Shown: positions 43,509 through 55,679 of the stretch, in pieces
How positions within the stretch are numbered: position 1 is the stretch's first letter
How the letters are laid out: each line of letters opens with the position of its first letter
NCBI GenBank assembly: GCA_030686995.1
Contig: CM060693.1
Location: 111,812,228 to 111,876,227, forward strand
From: Artemisia argyi
Taxonomy: Eukaryota > Streptophyta > Magnoliopsida > Asterales > Asteraceae
Length of the DNA: 64,000 nucleotides
Direction of reading: 5' to 3'
Position numbers and translations under genes: made by a program
The notes under the pieces: model-generated
The model's database searches: none
The model's input: only the letters and a program-made list of their open reading frames with translations
What the model was told of the DNA's origin: nothing

Positions 43509-46203
43509 TTCAGGCCCAGTGTTCACCACTGATGGTTTGTCTCAGGTAAATGATCTAACCACATGCTCCATAGAATTTAATGCATCACCCTCTGCTTCTG
43601 AATCAGATCAGGCGCAAGTTGTTCCATCTGAATCATTTTTATCTCCTCAAGAGGATGAACAATTAGACACAGTTGTTATTTTTGATGATGACACTGTCGT
43701 TTCATTTGATGATCCTATTGAGCCAGACAAAAATGATAATATTGAACAACATGAACCTTCTTCTGATCCAGATCCTAACTGTACTGTCATGGCCAAACAC
43801 CTTAATGAACAACTTCTTTCTACTCACATAATGGACAAGCAAACTAAAGTTTTGAAAGAAACTAATGCCGAGTTGAAAAAGGACATTGAATGTTATAAAA
43901 AACAACTTTCAAATTTTCAAAATGCAGTTCATCGTGAAAAGTGCTTTGAAAAGTCATTTCAGGAATCATATGTCAAAGAACTAAATCTTCAAAAGCAAAT
44001 ATATGACATAATTGAGTCTAACAGTAAATTTGTTTCCAAACTGGAAAATGAAAAACATGATCTTCAAAAACAAGTTGTTCAAATTCAAAAGGAACTTTCA
44101 AAACCACAAACAGAGATGACAACTTGCAAACAGGAATTTTATGAACACAAAGTGCAAAAACGAGAAAAAGAAAATTCTTTAATTGAAGAGATTCTCATTC
44201 TCGAACGTCAAATTAAAGCTTTTCAAAACATCGTTTATAAACATGGAGAATCTGTAACGAGAATTCAAAAGTTTACTTTAAAACCAAGACAAGATAAAGG
44301 TTTTGGCCTTGGCGATTACAGATCCACTTTTCTTCGCACTGCATTCAAAACAATTCCTAAACTTTACAGTATGGACCAATTGATGGATAAAAATGTTGTG
44401 CGTGTTATTGCACATAATACTGAGGAAGAATATGAAGTTGAAGAAAAGAGTCGATAAAAAATGAGTCAAGTTGAATATTGCAAACCATATGATTACTCAA
44501 AAGCTCATCACATTTCAAAATCTTTTGTTCCGTCAAGAGAAATACCTGAGAAATCATGGTATGTAACTGAGTTTTGTGTTTAATCTTCCGATGGAGCTCC
44601 TGTCAACCCCGTGGCACAAGTAAATGGTCCATTACCATCTTCTGGTACTGTGACACCATTACCTACACGTTGTAAAGTTTTAGACTATTTTCAAACATTC
44701 ATGAAAGTCATCAATAATTTGGAAAACACAATTGAACATCATTCGCAAATCAAAATTGCTACTTTTCAATCAGCCTACGAGCGGGAAAAGCGAGATATTT
44801 TTCAAAAATAAATTCTTCATTTAGTTCAAAATTTGCGTTATTGTGCTACTCATTGGGAACAGGAACTCCAAAAAGAAGTTACAAATATGAAAAATATTTT
44901 TGCTTTAAATGAAAGTGCAATTTTGGTTCAACAACGCAAAAACAGATTTTTAAAAACGGATTCTGATCGACTATTGGAAAAACTTCTCCATGCTGATATT
45001 TATACTCTCATCATGAATGATCTCTATTATTCCAGCAATGCTGCGGTTTTTGAATATTACTGTGCTGATCTTGATTTGTTGAAGTCAAAAAATGAAACAT
45101 TGAAACATAAATATGAAACGTTGCATCAAAACAGTGATTATGTGATAAACAAACTTTCAAACGAAATTTGTCAACTCAAACAAAAGCTTGATTAGTGTCA
45201 AGCTCAAAGTATTGAAACCGAATTGCAACTATGAAGTAAAAATGCTTTTCTCAAAGACAAACGTCTTCAATATGAAAAAGAAATTGCGGAGTTAAAAATT
45301 GAAAACGTCGAATGGCAACAAAATTGCGATGACATTCGTTATTGCAATGGCTTACTTGAGTCTGATATTCAGGATAAAAATCACATCATCATTGATTTGA
45401 AAGAAAAAATTAAGCTACTTCAAAAAGGAAAGTTTATTGACACCACAGTGATAGCACCAGGAATGTTTCAAATAGACAGAACAAATAAGGGTAATCATGC
45501 TAAGAGTTCTAATGTTCGTTCTTCCACTTCCACAGGACTAGTTTCCCCTAAGAGCGTTAGCAGCCCAAAGCCAAAATGCGTTAAGAAGAATAAAAAGACT
45601 AGGCTCTCGCAACGTAGAAGAGGAACACTAGAATTGCAAGAAGTAGAAGATCACCTTAGGAACTTGAATAAAACTCATGTTGCATCTTATTTAGATTCTA
45701 ATCTGGCAAATTGTAATCAAAATCTTAATGTAACAAAAGCTGAACCCTTTAATGTTTTGTATATTAATGCATCTTGTGTGTTTTGTCGTCAAAGTGTGTT
45801 ATCTGGTGATCATACCAAATGTGTAGCTAATAATCTCTTACATCGGAAAAAGGAACGTAGATCCGGCTTTCCTTCTAGGCCCACTATTGCCTTTAAGTCA
45901 ACCTTAGGAAAAACACCAAATACTGTTTCAAATGATGTTACTGTCAACCCAAGAGCAGAAATCAACAAATCTAGGAACACGCCAAAAGCTAGTGCATTTA
46001 CTAAAAACAAAGCAAAAACTAGTTGGAATTGGCAACGTTGGTTTCAATACAAACCAAATTTTAAATGGATTCCTAAACTGTTAAATACTTGTTTTTCTAA
46101 CCAACAGGAACCCACTATTTCTTCTGGTACCACCCTTACTTCTGTTCCATCTCTGTCGTCTTCTTGTGATGTAGGTGGTTCAGATCGTTCTCTGGATTGT
46201 TGA
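43509..46203 (+). pseudogene. Long coiled-coil region between gag and protease, copia element 2
   Basis: A single frame through 43405-46203 with stops at 44455, 44581, 44809, 45193 and 45232. The composition is strongly heptad-like: KVLKETNAELKKDIECYKKQ, KLENEKHDLQKQVVQIQKEL, then KIKLLQKGK. After the coiled coil comes a Lys/Ser-rich linker with CVFCRQSVLSGDH (a Cys-Cys-His arrangement) before the protease. Together it is about 900 codons. Such a spacer is not part of the standard copia gag-pol and is likely a lineage-specific addition. Possible roles are particle architecture or host interaction; both are guesses. Confidence 0.7.
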
Positions 46204-46411
46204 TAGCGGTTGCATCCGACATATGACAGGCAATCTAAAACTGTTAACTAACTTTGTCTCAAAGTTTATTGGAACTGTCAGATTCGGGAATGATCAATAC
46301 GCTTTAATCATGGGTTATGGAGACTATGTGAATGGGAATATTGAAATTAGCAGAGTATATTATGTTGAAGGCTTGGGTCACAACCTTTTTTCAGTCGGTC
46401 AATTTTTGTGA
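46175..46411 (+). pseudogene. Copia element 2 aspartic protease
   Basis: The active-site motif is visible as WIVDSGCIRHMTGN, with the catalytic Asp-Ser-Gly. The frame differs from the preceding coiled-coil region and ends at TGA 46409-46411. One extra T in the run CAATTTTTG (about 46400-46406) explains the break, since the pre-integrase sequence continues in the next frame (FCDGDLEVIF). Confidence 0.85.
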
Positions 46412-48239
46412 TGGAGATTTAGAAGTAATATTTCGCGAGAAAACTTGTTTTGTTCGTGATCTACAAGGAAATGATTTAATGTCAGGCAAACGTGGCGCTA
46501 ACCTTTACACAATTTCTATGTCTGACATGATCGCTTCCTCTCCTATCTGTCTTCTATCGAAAGTTGAAACGACTAAATTCTGGTTATGGCACAAACGCCT
46601 TTCTAACTTGAATTTCAAAACGATGACTGATCTCGCTCATCACAAATTAGTTGAAGGCTTTCCAAGATTCCGCTATGCCAAAGAGCATCTATGTCCAGCC
46701 TGTGAACAAGGAAAAAGTACCCGTTCTCATTTTCCCTCAAAACCTCAACATAGTACTAATCATGTTTTACAAATGCTTCATATGGATTTGTGTGGTCCGA
46801 TGCGTGTTCAAACGATCAACGGTAAACGCTACATCTTAGTAATTGTTGATGATTACTCTCGCTGGACTTGGGTTTATTTTCATTGAAGTAAAGATCAAGC
46901 TCCTCAAATGATCATCACCTTTCTCACCAAAATACAAGTTCAGCTACGCAACACAGTCAGAATTGTAAGAACTGACAATGGCACAGAATTTAAGAATCAG
47001 ACTCTAAGGTCGTATTTTGAGAAAGTGGGAATTGAACATCAAACATCTATTCCACGAACACCCAAACAGAATGGAGTAGTCGAAAGACGCAACAGAACAT
47101 TAGTGGAAGCTGCTCGAACGATGTTAATCAATGCTCAATTACCAGATTACTTATGGGCAGAAGCTGTTTCAACCGCTTGCTACACTCAAAACCGTTGTAT
47201 GATCACAAAACGCCATCATAAAACCCCATATCAGATTGTTCACAAAAGGAAACCGAACATCAGTCACTTTCATGTATTTGGAGCTTTATGTTACCCAGTC
47301 AATGATCGTGATGATCTAGGTAAACTTAAAGCAAAGGCTGACATTGGAATATTTATAGGATACTTTGAAAGTTCAAAAGGCTTTCAGATATGGAATCTTC
47401 GTACTCGAGAAATTCAAGAAACTATTCATGCTAATTTCGATGAACTCACTCAAATGGCTTATGAGCAAAACAGCCTAGGACCCGCAACCAACCGTCTAAA
47501 CTTTCCGGTATCTTCGGCTGAACCGTTGTCACTTTCTCGAAAAGAAGTGGAAACCTTGTTTGCTCCATTTTTTTATGATACGCCTGTTAACCGTCCATCT
47601 AAGGCCACACCAAATTCCGCTACACATCTTGATCAACTTCAAGTACCTGATACACCTCAACAAACAACTACTATTGGAAGAGACGGTCCTCTAGTCCTAT
47701 CACCTACAACAACAGAACAAACCGGGTCCAACTCACGACAATCAGCTGGAGATTCCATACCTTTATCAGTTCTACAACCCGCAGAGCATGACCCAGAACC
47801 AATCATTAACCCATTTTCAAATGCTCAACCTGTCCCTGACATTGCTGAGTCATCTACACGCAATTTGGGTCCTGCTCACTTGCGAGATACTTATCAACTT
47901 CATCCCTCGACACATAAATGGACTAGAGATCACCCCTTAGTTCAAATTATTGGCCATCCAGATGCACCAATTATGACAAGACAACACCTTCACACAGACG
48001 GTGAAACTTGCATTTATGCACTCACAGTTTGTGAAACCGTACCTAAAAACGTCAAAGAAGCTATGACTTATGAAAACTGGATTGAGTCTATACAAGAAGA
48101 ATTCGAATCCTTTCAAAGATTAGAAGTCTGGGAAATGGTTGAAAAACCAGAAGGTACTATTGTCATTGGATTAAAATGGATCTGGAAAACAAACTGGATG
48201 CAGAAGGCACTGTCATACGCAACAAATCACGCTTGGTAG
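46402..48239 (+). pseudogene. Copia element 2 integrase and start of RT
   Basis: GAG-pre-integrase motif (WLWHKRLSNLN then CPACEQGK) followed by the integrase core. Catalytic residues are Asp in LHMDLCGP, Asp in RTDNGTEF and Glu in NGVVERRNRTL. TGA at 46884-46886 interrupts the core between VYFH and SKDQAPQ. A variable Pro/Thr/Ser-rich linker follows, and then the RT start VIGLKWIWK, where a one-base indel leads to TAG 48237-48239. Conserved sequence on both sides shows this is one gene with two simple lesions. Confidence 0.9.
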
Positions 48240-49598
48240 CAAAAAGGATACTCTCAAGAAGAAGGAATCGATTTTGAAGAATTATTTGCTCCAGTAGCTA
48301 GACTTGAAGCTATACGGATATTCTTAGCATTTGCTACTCATCGGAATATGATTGTTTACCAAATGGACGTGAAAACAGCTTTTTTGAATGGTCAACTCCG
48401 AGAATTGGTTTATGTCGGTCAACCTGAAGGATTCATTGATCCAGAACATCCCAATCATGTCTACAAGCTTGAGAAGTCTCTCTATGGTCTCAAGCAATCC
48501 CCCAGGGCGTGGTATGATAAGCTTTCTAAATTCCTGTTGGCTAATGATTTTACTCTTGGCTCGGTGGATCCAACACTATTTACAAAAACATACGGGATGG
48601 ACTTATTAATCGTTCAAATTTATGTCGATGACATTATTTTTGCTTCAACCAACAAAAATTACTCAATGGATTTTGCAAAATTAATGACAGATAATTTCGA
48701 AATGTCCATGACGGGTGAACTTACGTTCTTTCTAGGACTACAAGTTCATCAATCACCCCGTGGAATTTTTCTAAATCAGTTCAAATATGATCTTGAGATT
48801 TTAAAGAAACATGGAGTGCAAAGCTGTGATACTATGAATACACCGATGGCCAATTCCACAAAACTAGATGCGGATATACATGAGACTCCTGTTGACCCTA
48901 CCAAATACCAAAGTATTATTGGGTCCCTCATGTACCTCACATCTAGCAGACCTGATATTGTATTTGCTGTCTTTATGTGTTCTCGTTATCAGTCTAATCC
49001 AACTGAAAAACACCTCAATGAGGCAAAAAGAATCCTTCGATACATAAAGGGAACCATCCACTTGGGGATCTGGTATCCGAAGGATTCTGGTTTTGAACTA
49101 ATAGCTTTTTCAGACGCTGACCATGCAGGATGCTTAGACTCGCGAAAAAGTACATCAGGTGGCTTATAGTTTCTTGGAGATAAACTTGTGTCTTGGCAAT
49201 CAAAGAAGCAGGACTGCACTTCACTATCATCTACAGAATCTGAATACGTAGCTATGTCTGCTTGTTGTGCTCAAGTCATTTGGATGAGATCACAACTTAA
49301 ATACTATGGCTACCTATCCAATAAGATTCCGATCTACTGCGATTCCAAATGTGCCATTGCAATCTCCTGCAACACAGTTCATCACTGCAAATCCAAACAC
49401 ATTGATCTCCGATATCATTTCATCAAGGAGCATGTCGAGAAGGGTATAGTTGAATTATATTTTGTAGGTACTGAGTACCAATTGGTGGACTTACTTACAA
49501 AACCCTTAGCTCCATCAAGGTTTGCAAGTTTAGTTCACCAAATTGGTATGCGATGTTTGACACCAGTGGATCTGGAAAAGTTTCTAAAACAAAATTAA
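48240..49598 (+). pseudogene. Copia element 2 reverse transcriptase and RNase H
   Basis: RT resumes after an extra A in AAAAAGG (about 48240) at [12 protein letters not shown], with [13 protein letters not shown] and the catalytic box [10 protein letters not shown] near 48620-48650. RNase H begins near [12 protein letters not shown] at 49167-49169 falls where Gln normally sits (GG-stop-FLGDKLVSWQ), and the domain continues through SSTESEYVAMS and YCDSKCAI to TAA at 49596-49598. Length and motif order are typical of copia. Confidence 0.92.
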
Positions 49599-49690
49599 AA
49601 TGTCAAACATCAAAACTTAAACTATCTTTGTAAAAAAAATTTCTTTTATTTTTCATAAACCTCAAAAACACAAAAACATTTTTCTATTAC

Positions 49691-49743
<53 letters not shown>

Positions 49744-51525
49744 GCAAGTATATCACTTTCTTTCAACACGTTGTTATTTCACAAGTGTTGAGGGGGAGAC
49801 ATGCTCACATTTTTCACATATTTTTCAAAAATGGTATACTTGCATATTACCTTTAGATGCGTTGTTTCGGGATTTTATAGATATTTCATATCAAGTTTTC
49901 TTTTCTCAAAATGGTGTTGTAAGGTTGTACGTCTTTGATTATCACTTGTCAAACTTGCTTCTAACTTTAGCATTCACTTAACAATACTTGTAGTTAAGGG
50001 ACTAATAGTGTCGTGTTTCAAAATTCCAAATATATTAAAACAAAACAAACACCCGTTTTTTTTTTTTTTCTAAAACTCAAAAAATAATCAAACTTAACCT
50101 CTCATTTGAAACCTACGGTCCAAAATCAAACAAGAAATCCGCGCTTTTAATCTTCGATTTGTAAGTTTATTATTAATATTAAATGTATTTCAAGCATAGG
50201 TTTTCATTGAATTGAAAAACTAACGGTTCAATTTCATGTTATTTCGATTTGAAAACCTAGGGTTTAGTGGATTTCAGAATTCTGCATAACATGTTTGGGG
50301 GGTTTATTTTTGAAAGGGGTTTTGTTACATTACATGTTTCTAACCTTTCTATGTCATTTAATCTTACTTTCCTTCATGTTTATGTTAAATTCGAAAGTTA
50401 GGGTTTAGTTTCGATTTAGGTTTTCGAGATTTTGTTGTTTGATCTATTGTTTTATTTGTGAGATGTGTTGCCATAAGTGATAGAATAAATGTTATGACTA
50501 TTAATTTGACCCATATCCATGTATGCTTGATTCTCAATTACTAGAGTTTTTCGTTCATTATGGGTTTCTCTCGTATTGTGTTTAGATGAGCTGTTAGTTG
50601 TGCCTAAATGCTTCATATGCATGTTTGTGATTCACTAGAACCTGTTATCTTCAGAGGATTCATGATTTAGAATGTTATCAAAAACGTGTTCTTGCATCAT
50701 TTCGAAATCATTGAATATGTGTGCATACCATGATTCTAACTGTTAAATATCCTCCTCTACAACAGGTTTCATCACTTGGAATTCATATTATCACAAAGAA
50801 ACGCGTTTTCGCAAACACCAGCCATGGTGAAAATTTTCGAAAACACAGTTAAAACAAATTTTTTCGAAAAATTTCGAAGTGTTGTATTTTCTCGAAAAAT
50901 ACCCACTTTGTCATCTTTTCAAAAATATTTATTTTCATGTGTTTGCGAAAATTTCTCATCTTGGGTCATATTTTCGAGATCTCCACTTAAGAAAATACTT
51001 TCGCAATCACTCATAATGAGTATTCTCGAAAAGTTCTTCAATTGGCCTGTTCTCGATAAATTTTTATCGAAAACACACTTGGAAACTTTTTCGAAAACAC
51101 TCACTATGCATGTTTGCGAAAATATTATTTTTTGTCTGATTTTCGAAAATATTGGTACTTGTAACTGTTTTTTCGAAAACATGTAATTTACTTATGTGTT
51201 TGCGATAAATTTGGTTTATTGTACTATTTCGAGAACATTGTACCTTGTAATGTCGAAAACCTGTATATTGTGATTATGTTCTCTAGTTGATGAATTATGT
51301 GATGTTATTTGTGCATGTTGGAGGATTCTTTGTGCATGTGTGATCATATAAGTGCTTCATAATTTCAAAAATGTCTAAGTATACGTCACTTATCAGTATA
51401 CATGTAATAATTAAACCATCCGTGCTTAAATGATTCTAAATGCTTGTCTATAATCAAACATTGCAACCGTGCTAACAAGTAACAAATCTGGATGTTTGGC
51501 TTATGACAATGCTTTTCAGATTAAC
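49599..51525 (+). other. Spacer between pol and third ORF of copia element 2
   Basis: No gene. It holds an A46 tract (49696-49741), a PPT-like AGGGGGAG (49791-49798) inside GTGTTGAGGGGGAGACATG, and a dense block of TTTTCGAAAA/TTTGCGAAAA motifs (50800-51260). ORFs that cross the block reflect the repeat and are not genes. Confidence 0.6.
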
Positions 51526-54333
51526 ATGGCTGAACACAACGAGAATGTCCCTGAACAAACTCTTCCACTACTCACCATGGATGACATCACTCCCGCTGAC
51601 TACAATGTTATGATTGGCAACAACAATCCTCGAGTTGACTTCGACAAATTGAGAATCCCTGTGAACTCGTGCAGGATTGTCAAAGATATTCTCCTTGCAC
51701 ATCCATGCAAGCATCTGCTCAACAGATCTACTTCAGTTCCTGTGTTTTACCTTCATCAGTTCTGGCTTACGGCTAAGGCTAATTTAGATGATGAGTCTTT
51801 CACTGTTACGCTGGATCGACAAGTCTACACTGTAGATCACGATGTCCTGCATACAGTCTTCCTCCTGTCTCAACTTGACAATGAATTTGCTCCAATACTG
51901 CCTGAACTGGATCTCCTTGATTTCTTCATTGAACTAGGATACGATGTTGATGATGACTTACCTCTGATTAAACATTCCAGATTCAATGCAAAGAATATAC
52001 CTCAGCCCAGGAGAACATTCTGTCTGTTAGTTGTAAGATCTATATCAGGAAGAAAAAGTGGTCATGAACATCCCAGGCTTGAGCATTTACAAGCATTTTG
52101 GGGAATGGTGACATTGACACCTATTGACTTTGCAGTTCCATTCATGAATGATATAGTCTACAGCATCCAAACCGGACGTGAAAAGACTATGATCCCGTTT
52201 ACAAGATTCACTAAGCTTCTCATTGAATATTTCTACAAAGACACACCAGAATTTATTAAAAGAATGGGAGACCCTAATGAGCCTAAGCACCTCTTCGAGG
52301 ACGACTTCACCACTTCTTTTATCAAGACGACCACTTCCTCTACCAAGATTAAAGAAATGAGGCTTCCCGAATACCTTCTTGATGACAACATCAAGAAAAG
52401 TTTGAACTACAAATTCTACGATAATGCTTACAACGGGATACAGGAAGAAGCTACAATACAAACTCGCAGCAAAGGAAGTGTGAAATCCGGGAGTACTACA
52501 AGCACCACTGGCTCACCTCAGACTAAGTCAAAGCCTACTCCCAAGACCAAACCATCTGCCAAAACCAAAACTTCCACCAAACCTAAACCTGTACCCAAAA
52601 CTAAGCCGGCAACCAAGCCAAAGAATAAGGTAACACCAAAGTTTGCTCTTCAAGATAAGTCTACACCACCACCCTCTGAAAGCAACTCTGAGTTCGACAC
52701 AGAATCTAAAGAAGAAGAGCAAGACTTTGAACGAAGAGTTAGAGTAACAGAAGAAGCATTTCCTGCTACGGAGATTGCTATACAATAAAGTCCTGAAACT
52801 TTTGAAGCATAGTCTAGAAAGAGAAAATGGATCACGATTAATGAACCAAATGATGATGAAGAAGACGAACCATTCATTGAACAATTGGTCGACAAACGCA
52901 AATTGAAAAGTATAATTGTCGACACACGAGCCGAAGAAAAGCAATTTCTCAAAGAACAGAGGGAAGCAGCACTCCTCAGTCGACTTTAGTCTCAAAATTC
53001 ACCACCACCACCTGTCAATCAATCAGAACATGAAGGAGCTACAAGCAGCATGATTCCTCCCATTGTTTCCACAACTTTAGAACCAGCTTCACAACCTGAT
53101 GACGAAGTAAAAGACACAGATGAAACAGGAGACATCACTATGACTGAGACTGCAAATGTAGAGGAGAACGTTGGCGGACAGGAATACATTGCTACGGATT
53201 TGGAATATGACCAATTCACTACTCCAGAGTTTCTTGCACAGGAAGCAGAGGAACGCACAAGAAAAGAAAATGAAGAAAAGGACGCTTTTGACACCAACAT
53301 ATTTCTTCAATCATCTTTGTAATCAAAGCAGACTTCTTCAGTGCAACCTCCACCTCCTCAAGACTCTCCACCAAAGGATCCGACTCCTCCAGCTTCTTCA
53401 AGCTCACACAACGAGTCGTCATCTGAATCATCACCTGAGCATTCATCCCCTACACCTTCTGAAACCGCATCAAAGCAACAATCAATCAATGAACCGACTA
53501 AACCAGTTGATCTTCAGGAGCAAGTCAACACTCTTACAACTATGGTCACCGGTCTTGTTAAGCAAGTTGAAGAATTTCAGGAGTCAAAGCAGCAGATCGA
53601 TAAGTTTATGAAAGCTGTCTTGTCAAGAATGATCAAGACCTTCACACTAGATTACCTTACTGACAATCTGGTTGAAATTATCACTCCTGAAGTTGCAAAC
53701 CTCATTGAACAAATCAGGGACAACATGGATCACAGAATTAGAAGTGTCGTTAAGAAAATGTTGTCAACCACACCATTCACGCTTCACACTGCAAAAGCTT
53801 CTACTGCAACTCCAACCATTCATGAACTATCTTTTGATGACCTGCTTGCTCAACTCTACGACAAAGTTGCCTACAAAACAACACAGACAACTGAAGAAAA
53901 AGCATTTGTCGATGCTATTTCTGCCAACTTATCTAAAGAGTCGTGCAAAGATGCTGCTGGAACCCTGAAGAGGTCAAGGAAAGATGACGACCCGGACCCG
54001 AACTCAAAAGGTAAGAAACATAAGTCTGGAACCGGTCCATCATCTTCTCAACAACCACAAAAGGACTCTACTCCTCCTGGAAATCAACAACACACCTCAG
54101 CTACCGGTCAAGGTCCAACAGAAGAGGAAGAAACTTTAATGCATCCAACTGATGACTACCAAGGTCAACCCGATACCGATTACCGTGCCTCCCCATTCCC
54201 GATTCTCAAGATGGACCATCGTCACCATCAAAGGCTAAAGACAAGGATGCCACATCCAAGTCTAAGAAATCAAAGAAAAGAAGACGTCATTCACGGCTCG
54301 ACAATGATGACACATCTGAGAATGATTGGTTGA
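51526..54333 (+). pseudogene. Third ORF of copia element 2, N-terminal and central parts
   Basis: ATG at 51526 (MAEHNENVPEQTLP). The N-terminal domain contains VPVFYLHQFWLTAKANLD, sharing the FW-x-TA signature with the ORF at 4108. A Lys/Pro/Thr-rich stretch follows (KTKPSAKTKTSTKPKPVPKT-type). One frame is open except for stops at 52786, 52810, 52987 and 53320, then runs through a probable coiled coil (DLQEQVNTLTTMVTGLVKQV) and a second Lys/Ser-rich region until a shift near 54190. No signal peptide or membrane helix is seen. Proteins of this type are, from memory, abundant in daisy-family annotations. Function unknown. Confidence 0.75.
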
Positions 54334-55679
54334 CAGAATTGGTACAAGCTCAACCTCCTCTCGAAGATGAAGAACCTCTTGCAGGTAATACAATACAATT
54401 TACTCAGGTCATTATGAAGGATCTTCAGATTGAGAAACTCACAAAGGCGAAGCTCAGAAGAATCAATAGGGATGCACAGGAATTCCTTAAGTCGAGATCT
54501 GGAAACAAGATGGAATACGAATTTCACATGCAGAATATAGCTAGTGCAATGTCTGGCAAGTTTGACTGGCTAAACCCTGAAGTAAATATCGAACTCAGTT
54601 CCAAAAACAATGAAAAGCCTTACTTCACCGATTGGACTAAACCATTACCTTTGAAAGAATTTCCAGAAAAACCCAAGTTACCTTACAACTTCTTCTTCAA
54701 TAAAGATCTTCGTAACCTCCAACTCACCCAAGAGAAATCCAAGAAGAAATATGCTTCCTCACTTACAATCTCAGTACCAGCCGCAAGATACGAAGTTCCT
54801 GCAATTGAAGAGTCTACTCCAGTATTCAGCAACTCTATCGTAGCCTACGACAGAGATGATCTACACGGGATTCAGCACTGGCCAGAACGTCGTCGTCTCG
54901 GTTATACTCACAGATTAGAAGAAAAATCATTGGAAAATGTGAAGCATAAATCTAAGATCATTGCTATCTTGGAGATTCAAGAGTCAAAATGGTTTAACTA
55001 CATGTTCATGAGTGAGATTGTAGTTAAAAGACAAGATGAAAAGAAGTACAAATTCTCCGAAGTAGACTTTCCAGACCTTTATCTAAATGACATTGAAGAC
55101 ATGCATTTAGAAAAAGTTCAAGGGAGAATGCGTGGATTCGAAAGAGAAATTCAATGCAACTTCATGGCATCTCTACTTCTCTTCATCCGACGATTGATAG
55201 TTCAAGAAACAGTGGAAGATCTTCAGCTTGGAGTGGAAAGTTACCAACAGAAGATTAATTTGACAAAGCCACAATTCACATTTGATGGAATCTATCAAAC
55301 GTCACAGTATACTCTCATCCAAGAACCTTCATTTGGTTTCATTTACATCAACAGCAAAAATCTGCAGAGCTTCATGCGGTTCGATGAGATACACAAGTTC
55401 TGTGATGTTACGCTCAAAACCGTTCGTGATGGGCTTGTCAAAAGGTTGAATGATGATCGTAGAAAGATAGCAAACGGTGAACCACCAAGATGGAAATCCA
55501 GCTCCAGAAGACAAGTTCGTAACTTTGTCTTGAAGATTAAAGAAAGGTTATTTCGACGGGAACAGATAAGACGATTGGAGAGCTATATCGGTGTCAGACC
55601 TTCATTTCCCATCAGCCTCTTCAAAAGACCCGAACCTAAGTTCACTGACTTTGATGCTCCACTCACTGATGAAGCCTAA
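54190..55679 (+). pseudogene. Third ORF of copia element 2, C-terminal domain
   Basis: After the shift near 54190 the Ser/Lys-rich linker continues in a new frame, and from ATG 54330 an intact 449-codon stretch runs to TAA 55677-55679. It is well ordered, without low complexity: WLNPEVNIELSS, GIQHWPERRRLGYTHRLEE, WFNYMFMSEIVVKRQDEKKY. The C-terminus is basic (RRQVRNFVLKIKERLFRREQ). This globular domain is the best preserved part of the ORF. I recognise no known fold. It is the last gene before the 3' region. Confidence 0.75.

Noticed and set aside
49696..49741. Poly-A tail of a retroposed cDNA
   Set aside because: No target-site duplication or transcript-like sequence is seen upstream apart from the copia pol itself; a simple A-tract expansion is enough.
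50776..51186. 136-codon ORF and its antisense partner
   Set aside because: Both arise from the TTTCGAAA motif block; the palindromic motif avoids stops in several frames.
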